Shown: positions 1-5,298 of the stretch, one piece after another | How positions within the stretch are numbered: position 1 is the first letter of the stretch | Layout of the letters: the number at the start of each line of letters is the position of its first letter | From: Syntrophobacteria bacterium | Lineage (GTDB): Bacteria; Desulfobacterota; Syntrophobacteria; JARFUL01 | DNA: 5,704 nt | Direction of reading: 5' to 3' | Assembly: GCA_029289015.1 (NCBI GenBank) | Contig: JARFUL010000032.1 | Span: forward strand, 1-5,704 | Notes under the pieces: generated by a model | Databases searched by the model: none | What the model saw: only the letters and a program-made list of their open reading frames with translations | Told to the model about the DNA's origin: nothing | Position numbers and translations under genes: made by a program

Positions 1-1
1 G

Positions 2-1726
2 GCAGAGGGAATAAAGATCCTCTACCTGGCCGCGCCCGTGGGTATTCAAGGTGACGAGGGGAGGATCACGGGTATCGAATGTGTCGTCACCAAGCTGACG
101 GAGCCGGATGAGAGCGGGCGCATGCGCCCGGTGGTTGTGGAGGGCTCCGATTTTGTTATTCAATGCGACGCGGTTCTGCCGGCCATCGGCCAGAGGCCCG
201 ATGTGGCCTGGGCGGGGGACGGGGCCGCTATAGAGACGGACCCCTGGGGCACCATAGTCGCAGACCCCCACACCATGCAGACCTCCATCCCCCACGTGTT
301 TGCCGGGGGCGACGCGGTCACGGGCCCGGCCACGGTTGTGGAGGCCATTGCTACGGGCCACAGGGCAACCGAGGCGATTCATCGCTATTTGAACAGGGAA
401 GACCTGGAGGAGCTGGCCCGGGAGGTTTCTGCGCGGGAGACGGCGGAAGGGGACTGGCGGGAAGTCCCAAAGGGGCTCGCGAAAGAGGACCGGGCCCACG
501 CGGTCCACAGGGACGCCCAGGAGAGATTGGACTCCTTTGTTGAGGTGAACCGGGGGCTTTTGGAGGAGGACGCGCAGAGGGAGGCCCGGCGCTGCCTGAA
601 CTGCGGGATTTGCTGCGAGTGCATGGAGTGCGTCCGGGTTTGCGAGCCAAACGCGATAGACCACCGGATGGAGGCCCAGGAGTTGGAGATCGAGGTGGGC
701 AGCATAATCCTTGCGACAGGCTACGATCTGTGGGACCCCACCCCCATGAAGCAGTTCGGCTACGGCACCTTCCCCAACGTGCTCACCAGCCTCGAGTTTG
801 AGCGTCTCAACAACACCACAGGGCCCACGGACGGCCAGATAATGATGAGGGATGGAAACGGCAACTTCACCGGGCCGCCCGAGAGCGTGGCCATTATTCA
901 CTGCGTGGGCAGCCGGGACAAGAACTACCACGAATACTGCTCCCAGGTCTGCTGCATGTATGCGCTCAAGTACGGGCACCTCATCAAAGACAAGGTGGGA
1001 CACGACACAAAGATCTACGACTTCTATATTGACATGCGCTGCGTGGGCAAGGGGTACGAGGAGTTCTACGCGAGGTGCCAGGAGGAGGGGACCACCTTTA
1101 TCAGGGGCAAGCCCTCCGAGATTACCGACCGGGCCCTGTCACCAGAGGAGGAGGGCAAGCTCGTGGTCATCAGCGAGGACACCCTCCTGGGCAAGTGCTT
1201 TAGGATCCCGGTGGACATGGTGATCCTGTGCGCCGCGATGGAGCCCCGGGAGGACACGTCCAAGGTTGCCCGGATCTTCGGGCTCAGCCAGGGCGCGGAC
1301 GGGTTCTTCCTGGAGGAGCACCCGAAGCTCGCGCCGCTCTCCACCACGACCAGCGGGGTGTTCCTGGCCGGAGTCTGCCAGGGGCCAAAGGATATTCCCG
1401 AGACCGTGGCCCAGGCATCGGGCGCGGCGGCCAAGGCCCTCGAGCTTGCCACCCGTGGCGTGGTGGAGGTCTCCCCCGTGATCTCCTGGATAGACCCGGA
1501 TGTCTGCGCGGGGTGCCAGACCTGCATCGAGGTTTGTCCCTACTCCGCGATAGACTTTGATATGCGCAGGGGGATATCGGTGATAAACGAGAGTGTGTGC
1601 AAGGGATGCGGGAGCTGTTCCGCGGCCTGTCCCAGCGGCGCGGCCCAGACCAGGCATTTCACCAAGAGACAGATATTTTCCGAGATCGACGGCCTTATGG
1701 AGGCGTTGTACCAGGTGGGCATCTAA
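2..1726 (+). CDS. hdrA: GltD-HdrA fusion flavoprotein, iron-sulfur electron-transfer subunit (5' truncated)
   Basis: The frame is open from the first bases, so the true start lies upstream; the GTG at 38 is internal. 574 residues are visible (numbered from position 2). Residues about 1-130 match the end of a GltD-type (glutamate synthase small subunit-like) NAD(P)H/FAD oxidoreductase: AVLPAIGQRPD at 57-67 and GGDAVTGPATV at 102-112. A cysteine-rich segment follows (Cys198, 201, 204, 205, 207, 210, 214). The HdrA-like FAD module then has ILATGYD at 236-242, a Cys301/313/317/318 set like the HdrA-specific cluster site (HCVGSR, then SQVCCMYA), and GVFLAGVCQGPKDIP at 452-466. The C-terminus is a two-[4Fe-4S] ferredoxin: Cys502/505/508/512 and Cys533/536/539/543. 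The protein is probably cytoplasmic. By family it would split or merge electrons between NAD(P)H, ferredoxin and a partner such as HdrBC, hydrogenase, formate dehydrogenase or a Bam-type reductase. Domain identity is secure; the partner is unknown. The nuoE/nuoF-like genes further downstream support a bifurcation role. Confidence 0.9.
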   Translation, partial: AEGIKILYLAAPVGIQGDEGRITGIECVVTKLTEPDESGRMRPVVVEGSDFVIQCDAVLPAIGQRPDVAWAGDGAAIETDPWGTIVADPHTMQTSIPHVFAGGDAVTGPATVVEAIATGHRATEAIHRYLNREDLEELAREVSARETAEGDWREVPKGLAKEDRAHAVHRDAQERLDSFVEVNRGLLEEDAQREARRCLNCGICCECMECVRVCEPNAIDHRMEAQELEIEVGSIILATGYDLWDPTPMKQFGYGTFPNVLTSLEFERLNNTTGPTDGQIMMRDGNGNFTGPPESVAIIHCVGSRDKNYHEYCSQVCCMYALKYGHLIKDKVGHDTKIYDFYIDMRCVGKGYEEFYARCQEEGTTFIRGKPSEITDRALSPEEEGKLVVISEDTLLGKCFRIPVDMVILCAAMEPREDTSKVARIFGLSQGADGFFLEEHPKLAPLSTTTSGVFLAGVCQGPKDIPETVAQASGAAAKALELATRGVVEVSPVISWIDPDVCAGCQTCIEVCPYSAIDFDMRRGISVINESVCKGCGSCSAACPSGAAQTRHFTKRQIFSEIDGLMEALYQVGI

Positions 1727-1841
1727 CCCTTGTAACGAGGCTATGAACATTTTGAGCGGGGTGGTGGGACCCGGGGCTTCCGCAGCCGGATAAGGTGCGG
1801 GTAGCTGACGGCCAAAACCCGGCGGATTACCTGGGACATGT

Positions 1842-1847
1842 AGGAGG
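1842..1847 (+). promoter_or_regulatory. Shine-Dalgarno site deciding the response-regulator start
   Basis: AGGAGG lies six bases before ATG 1854. It would touch the alternative in-frame TTG at 1848, so it selects the ATG. Confidence 0.8.
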
Positions 1848-1853
1848 TTGGAC

Positions 1854-2543
1854 ATGATCCACATAGAAGAAGCAATATTAGACAGGCGTGTTGGCCAGCC
1901 GCAGATCCTGGTGATGGAGGATGAGCCCAGCCTTGCCCAGGGGCTTCAGATGGTTCTCATGGAAGAGGGTTACAGCGTGGACCTGGCCATAACCGGGCAG
2001 AGCGCGCTCGCGTCATTCAGAAGGAAGGTCTTTGATCTCCTGGTGGCAGATCTCAGGCTGCCGGATATCGACGGCATGGAGGTGATCAGGCAGGTGAAGC
2101 AGAGGCGGCCGGAGACCGGGGTGATCGTCATCACCGGGTACCCGAGTGTCCCCACCGCGGTAAAGGCCATGAAGGTAGGGGCCATCGACTACCTGCGCAA
2201 GCCCTTTACGGAGGAGGAGTTCAAGGCGGTGGTGGAGGGCGCGCTGAAGAAAAGCCAGGAGGCCCGCTCCAAGGAAGCCCTGAAGTACTTTGACACGAAC
2301 GAGGGCAAGCTCATCGAAAAGCAGGAGGTGACGCGGGTCCTGAACCGGATCTCCGAGGATGAGGACTTCTGGCGCGAACTCCTGGAGAGGGGATCGGGCG
2401 CGCTCAAGGAATACCGGCTTTCCGGCAGGGCAAAATACAGCATCGTCTGGGGAGACCTGAACTGGCTCCAGAAGAATGTGGGGGAGCTCTCCGAGGAGCA
2501 GCTCAAGACATTGTACAAGCGGCTGCAGCGGGAAGCCTGGTGA
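1854..2543 (+). CDS. Response regulator, receiver domain plus uncharacterised helical C-terminus
   Basis: The 229-residue protein starts at ATG 1854, six bases after AGGAGG; the TTG at 1848 abuts that site and is unlikely. Residues about 17-130 are a complete CheY-like receiver: acidic pair Glu22-Asp23, phosphoacceptor Asp66 in VADLRLPDIDG, switch Thr94 in VITGYPS and Lys116 in YLRKPF. It should be phosphorylated by a histidine kinase that is not in this window. The remaining ~100 residues are predicted helical and charged. They carry no visible HTH, AAA+, GGDEF or kinase signature. The segment from EVTRVLNRI to the C-terminal REAW (residues ~158-229) looks like a compact helical domain, loosely reminiscent of LigA-like (protocatechuate dioxygenase small subunit) folds, but this is a weak impression from memory. 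The protein probably signals by protein contact rather than DNA binding. It lies 127 bp after the HdrA-like gene with no promoter that I recognise between them. Confidence 0.9.
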   Translation: MIHIEEAILDRRVGQPQILVMEDEPSLAQGLQMVLMEEGYSVDLAITGQSALASFRRKVFDLLVADLRLPDIDGMEVIRQVKQRRPETGVIVITGYPSVPTAVKAMKVGAIDYLRKPFTEEEFKAVVEGALKKSQEARSKEALKYFDTNEGKLIEKQEVTRVLNRISEDEDFWRELLERGSGALKEYRLSGRAKYSIVWGDLNWLQKNVGELSEEQLKTLYKRLQREAW

Positions 2544-2615
2544 ACCCACCCCCCGGCTTATGTCACTTCCCTGCGGAATGTTGGGGAAACCTGAACCATC
2601 ATCATAGGATAACTG

Positions 2616-2632
2616 TTGGCATGGGAGTTGCT
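2616..2632 (+). promoter_or_regulatory. Sigma54 (-24/-12) promoter upstream of the PAS-sigma54 activator gene
   Basis: The sequence TTGGCATGGGAGTTGCT matches the sigma54 consensus YTGGCACGN4TTGCW with one mismatch (T for C in the CAC). The invariant GG (2618-2619) and GC (2630-2631) are separated by exactly ten bases, the required phasing. Transcription would start around 2643, giving a leader of about 120 nt before the activator ATG at 2765. It lies in an intergenic gap directly before a sigma54-activator gene, which suggests autoregulation or control by another activator. The match is seen in the sequence; activity is inferred. Confidence 0.75.
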
Positions 2633-2691
2633 TAAAGAATAGAAAGACATACCTCTTCTTCCAGACTCTAAGAAACCTATTTAGCCAAGCT

Positions 2692-2704
2692 CTAGTTGGA
2701 CTAG
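2692..2704. repeat. Short inverted repeat in the leader of the activator gene
   Basis: CTAGT and ACTAG flank a three-base centre (TGG), a perfect 5-bp dyad. It lies between the predicted sigma54 transcription start (~2643) and the activator ATG (2765). It may be a minor operator, a small RNA hairpin or chance; no run of T follows, so it is not an intrinsic terminator. Confidence 0.3.
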
Positions 2705-2764
2705 TAACGTTCATAGCTCCACAGCCAATTCTGCCCAGCGGACAACAGGGATAGCGTGACCTAA

Positions 2765-4456
2765 ATGAGACACGATCTGGCTCGAGAGGCGGGCGAAAAA
2801 TTCGGGGTGGTTGTTATTAACCTGGAGGGCCGGGTCCTTTCGGCCAACCATGTCGCGGAGGACCTTCTGTCCGCAAACCTGGCCCCGGGTCTCAATATCC
2901 GGGGCGATGAGCGGCTGGCCGATCTGTTTCTGGGCGAACGATCCCTCGTGGCACAGACCCTGGAGCAGGGGCTGATGAGAAGCGGGGTGCTCACAGGGGA
3001 GGGGCTTCCCCGGGAGGGTCTTCTGTTCTGGTCCCTTCCGCTCTTCGAGGGCTACGATAAGGTTGTGGGCGCGGTGGTGACCCTCGTGGGAAAGGGTGAG
3101 GCAGACGTCTCCGCGGGGCTCAAGTTTCTCCAGCTAACCCATGAAGATATCATGGATAATCTCCCGGAGGGGGTCTTCGTGGTGAACACCCGCCTCCAGA
3201 TAACCTATATCAATCGTGCCGCGCAAAAGATAACCGGTTTTTCGGAAAAAGAGGTCCTGGGAAAGCTGTGCTGGGAGGTCTTCAGGAGCAGCCACTGCAA
3301 GAAGGGGTGCCCCCTGCAGACCACCATGACCACCGGCGAGTCCCTCCAGGACCGGGAGATAACCCTGACCACCAAGTCTGGCGAGAAGAAGCTGATCGTT
3401 GTGAGCACCTCCCTCATCAGGGAGAAGAACAACATAATCCAGGGCTGCATCCAGGTCTTCAGGGACATGAGCGGGCTCAGGCCCTCTCCCGACGCGGCCG
3501 CGTCCAGGTACATCTACGCTGACATCGTGGGCAACTCTCCTCAGATGAAGCGTATTTTCAGTATATTGCCCGAGATAGCCTCCACCGACACAAGCGTGCT
3601 GATCCAGGGAGAGTTCGGCACGGGCAAGGAGCTGGTCGCGAGGGCGGTCCACCAGGGAAGCCCCAGAAAGGACGGCCCCTTTGTCGCGGTGAACTGCTCC
3701 GCGCTCACAGAGACACTGCTGGCCTCGGAGCTTTTCGGCCACGAGCGCGGATCATTTACCGGCGCGATATCCACCAAGGTGGGGAGGTTCGAGCTGGCCA
3801 AAGGGGGAACCCTCTTCCTGGACGAGATAGCCGAGGTCAAGCCCGAGATACAGGTCAAGCTGCTGAGAGTCCTGGAGGACAAGTCCTTTGAGAGGGTGGG
3901 GGGAACCCGCAAGATCGCCATGGAGGCAAGGATCATCGCGGCCACCAACCGCAACCTGTCCGAGGCCATAAAGGAAGGGTCGTTCCGCGACGACCTCTAT
4001 TTCCGGCTCTCCACGGTGCCCATCTATCTCCCGCCGCTCAGGGAGAGGCCCGGGGACATACCTCTGCTGGTGCAGTATCTCATCGAGAAGTTCAACACCA
4101 AGCTGGACAAGAATGTCCGGGGCATAGACCCCAAGGTCCTCAGGTGGTTCTGTAAATACAGCTGGCCGGGGAATGTTCGAGAACTTGAACACGTCATCGA
4201 GTACTGCTTTGTGTTTGTAAAGGGACGGGTGATTACGGAGCGCCACCTGCCGCCCAAGGAGGACGGTACCCGCTACGGTGAGGAGATTGAATTTATAGAT
4301 ACGGGGCTCAGCCCTCTTCAGGAAGCGGAAAAATCTATGATTATCAAGGCCTTGGAGGTTACCGGCGGCAAGAGGCAGGAGGCCGCGGAAATTTTGCAGA
4401 TATCTCGCGGCTCCCTGTGGCGAAAAATGAGGCTTTACAACATAAATTACGATTGA
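2765..4456 (+). CDS. PAS-domain sigma54-dependent transcriptional activator (bacterial enhancer-binding protein)
   Basis: The protein has 563 residues. An in-frame stop directly precedes ATG 2765, so this is the earliest start, but no good ribosome-binding site is seen (only AGGG about 14 bases upstream). Residues ~8-110 and ~125-236 look like two PAS sensor domains; the second contains Cys169, Cys178 and Cys182 (the last two in HCKKGCPL). The AAA+ sigma54-activation domain (~250-495) is complete: Walker A GEFGTGKE at 282-289, the sigma54-contact loop as GSFTGA at 329-334 (variant of GAFTGA), Walker B GGTLFLDEI at 347-355, the FRDDLYFRL arginine-finger region at 407-415 and WPGNVREL at 467-474. 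A Fis-type helix-turn-helix is at ~537-559. There is no receiver domain, so the input is probably a ligand or redox cue sensed by PAS, not phosphorylation. It should bind upstream sites and drive ATP-dependent open-complex formation by sigma54 polymerase. The flanking sigma54-type promoters at 2616 and 4735 are natural targets, though this is inferred. Family assignment is very secure; the effector is unknown. Confidence 0.95.
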   Translation: MRHDLAREAGEKFGVVVINLEGRVLSANHVAEDLLSANLAPGLNIRGDERLADLFLGERSLVAQTLEQGLMRSGVLTGEGLPREGLLFWSLPLFEGYDKVVGAVVTLVGKGEADVSAGLKFLQLTHEDIMDNLPEGVFVVNTRLQITYINRAAQKITGFSEKEVLGKLCWEVFRSSHCKKGCPLQTTMTTGESLQDREITLTTKSGEKKLIVVSTSLIREKNNIIQGCIQVFRDMSGLRPSPDAAASRYIYADIVGNSPQMKRIFSILPEIASTDTSVLIQGEFGTGKELVARAVHQGSPRKDGPFVAVNCSALTETLLASELFGHERGSFTGAISTKVGRFELAKGGTLFLDEIAEVKPEIQVKLLRVLEDKSFERVGGTRKIAMEARIIAATNRNLSEAIKEGSFRDDLYFRLSTVPIYLPPLRERPGDIPLLVQYLIEKFNTKLDKNVRGIDPKVLRWFCKYSWPGNVRELEHVIEYCFVFVKGRVITERHLPPKEDGTRYGEEIEFIDTGLSPLQEAEKSMIIKALEVTGGKRQEAAEILQISRGSLWRKMRLYNINYD

Positions 4457-4460
4457 GTCT

Positions 4461-4477
4461 CATATGTTAAACATATG
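4461..4477. repeat. Perfect 17-bp palindrome, candidate activator or repressor binding site
   Basis: CATATGTT and AACATATG are perfect 8-bp arms around a single central A, starting five bases after the activator stop codon. The symmetry and arm length fit a dimeric helix-turn-helix protein site. It lies about 270 bp upstream of the sigma54-type promoter at 4735, farther than many enhancers but possible with DNA looping. The Fis-type HTH activator encoded next to it is one candidate ligand. An AT-rich RNA hairpin at the mRNA end is an alternative, but no T run follows. Confidence 0.55.
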
Positions 4478-4551
4478 TCCAAATATCGCGACAACCTATT
4501 CCCTCGTATTATTAAACACCTAGCAATTTGGCCTTTTATGTGTCTCTAAAT

Positions 4552-4579
4552 TTGAACATTCCTACCTGGCAGGTATAGT
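4552..4579 (+). promoter_or_regulatory. Possible sigma70-type promoter
   Basis: TTGAAC (4552-4557) and TATAGT (4574-4579) are separated by 16 bases, resembling -35 and -10 hexamers with 4/6 and 5/6 matches. Such matches are common by chance in AT-rich DNA. It points toward nuoE, which starts about 220 bp downstream, so it would give a long leader. Confidence 0.35.
4563..4575. repeat. 13-bp palindrome, candidate operator
   Basis: TACCTG and CAGGTA form perfect 6-bp arms around one central G. It fills the spacer and touches the -10 of the possible sigma70 promoter at 4552-4579, a typical position for a repressor operator. Its sequence differs from the palindrome at 4461, so a different protein would be expected. 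Confidence 0.4.
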
Positions 4580-4734
4580 TTATTTTGTGGGACATTACAA
4601 CACCTCGTAATAATTGCAAAATTCCCAAAGAACCCCGAAAACGTTCCATCCTTGACCCATCCCGGGCCGCTCTTCCCACCCAGCGGATGCTGACCTCCTA
4701 AGCGATTGCCAACAATCACAATAGGTTACCAACT

Positions 4735-4751
4735 TTGGCCGCGCTCTTGCC
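4735..4751 (+). promoter_or_regulatory. Sigma54-type (-24/-12) promoter of the nuoE-nuoF operon
   Basis: TTGGCCGCGCTCTTGCC keeps the core TTGGC and TTGC elements. The GG (4737-4738) and GC (4749-4750) are separated by exactly ten bases, as sigma54 requires. It departs from consensus in the three bases after GGC-C and at the final position. Predicted transcription starts near 4762, a 39-nt leader before ATG 4801 that contains the ribosome-binding site. The position next to the sigma54-activator gene strengthens the call. Confidence 0.6.
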
Positions 4752-4785
4752 TCTATGGACTAACAGAGGTCCAGAACCTAGCTTA

Positions 4786-4792
4786 AAGGAGG
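4786..4792 (+). promoter_or_regulatory. Shine-Dalgarno site deciding the nuoE start
   Basis: AAGGAGG lies eight bases before ATG 4801. It fixes that start over the in-frame TTG at 4735, which falls inside the sigma54-type promoter. Confidence 0.85.
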
Positions 4793-4800
4793 GAGCGGCA

Positions 4801-5298
4801 ATGAGCATACCTGTTGGAAGGATGGATGATATCCTGGAACGCTACACCCCCAGCCCGGAGCATCTGATCAGCGCGCTCCAGGACATCCAAGAGGAGTTCC
4901 ACTACGTGCCCAAGGAGGCGCTGGAGGCGGCCTGCGACCACATGGGCGTCTCCCGCTCACAGGGGTGGGCTGTGGTCACATTCTACAAGTTGTTCAGGCT
5001 CACACCGCCGGGGAAACACCATCTGAGCATATGCACCGGCACCACCTGCTATGTGAATCACAGCTCAAAAGTAGTCGACACCCTCAAGGAGGAGATCGGC
5101 CTGAACGGTGGTGACGATACATCCAAAGACGGCCTCTTTACCCTGGAGGAGTTCCACTGCATGGGTCTTTGCCACATGGGACCGGTGATGAAGGTGGACG
5201 ATGATTATTTAGGCCGCCTCGATCCGGAAAGGGCCGTTGAGGCAGTAGATGCCTTGAAGGAAAAGGAAGGTGCCCATCATGGGAACAAAGAAGATTAA
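4801..5298 (+). CDS. nuoE: NuoE/HndA-like NADH-oxidoreductase [2Fe-2S] subunit (thioredoxin-like ferredoxin)
   Basis: The 165-residue protein has the usual length for NuoE/HoxE/HndA. An N-terminal helical region (~8-60, with SALQDIQEEFHYVPKEAL) precedes a thioredoxin-like ferredoxin domain. Its four [2Fe-2S] ligands have canonical spacing: Cys78-x4-Cys83 (CTGTTC) and Cys120-x3-Cys124 (CMGLC). By family it carries the low-potential cluster beside the NADH/FMN site of a NuoF-like partner, here the overlapping next gene. The start is set by a strong ribosome-binding site. The lack of any membrane segment, and an HdrA-like gene nearby, favour a soluble hydrogenase, formate dehydrogenase, Flx- or Bam-type complex over respiratory complex I. 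The window does not show the other subunits needed to tell these apart. Confidence 0.93.
   Translation: MSIPVGRMDDILERYTPSPEHLISALQDIQEEFHYVPKEALEAACDHMGVSRSQGWAVVTFYKLFRLTPPGKHHLSICTGTTCYVNHSSKVVDTLKEEIGLNGGDDTSKDGLFTLEEFHCMGLCHMGPVMKVDDDYLGRLDPERAVEAVDALKEKEGAHHGNKED
5264..5270 (+). promoter_or_regulatory. Shine-Dalgarno site of the nuoF-like gene, inside nuoE
   Basis: AGGAAGG lies eight bases before ATG 5279 and within the end of the nuoE coding sequence. This supports translational coupling of the two genes. Confidence 0.7.

Larger units (their letters stand above)
4457..4800. other. AT-rich 344-bp regulatory intergenic region
   Basis: No supportable gene lies between the activator stop and nuoE; the only open frames are tiny, such as a 19-codon one at 4464, and lack a ribosome-binding site. 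The region is markedly more AT-rich than the flanking genes. It holds a 17-bp palindrome, a sigma70-like promoter overlapped by a 13-bp palindrome, and a sigma54-type promoter near its 3' end, each listed separately. No intrinsic terminator (GC-rich hairpin plus T run) was found for the activator gene. Imperfect direct repeats beginning CCTCGTA occur at 4502 and 4603, but are too short to interpret. Confidence 0.7.

Noticed and set aside
1743..1793. Sixteen-codon open frame (begins MNILSGVV) between the HdrA-like gene and the response regulator.
   Set aside because: The possible ribosome-binding site is only about two bases from the ATG, and the peptide has no recognisable feature.
1727..1853. 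Possible intrinsic terminator or promoter in the GC-rich gap after the HdrA-like gene.
   Set aside because: Only 4-bp stems without a T run, and no recognisable -35/-10 or -24/-12 pair were found.
1139..1864. Long antisense open frame opposite the HdrA-like gene, on the - strand.
   Set aside because: It lies over a well-conserved + strand gene, its translation resembles no family and is low-complexity, and GC-rich coding DNA often yields such shadows.
2013..2714. Long antisense open frame across the response regulator and the following gap.
   Set aside because: It is the mirror of the receiver-domain gene, has no recognisable motifs, and would cover the sigma54 promoter.
2575..4562. GGAATGTT at 2575-2582 and its reverse complement at 4555-4562, one in each regulatory gap, as a shared binding site.
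   Set aside because: An 8-base match between two gaps of this size is expected by chance, and the flanks do not match.
4502..4616. Imperfect direct repeats beginning CCTCGTA at 4502 and 4603.
   Set aside because: Only seven bases match exactly in AT-rich DNA; no third copy and no array structure, so neither CRISPR nor iterons.
4735..4800. Upstream TTG start that would add 22 residues to NuoE.
   Set aside because: It overlaps the sigma54-type promoter, has no ribosome-binding site, and the added residues are not NuoE-like; ATG 4801 has a strong site.
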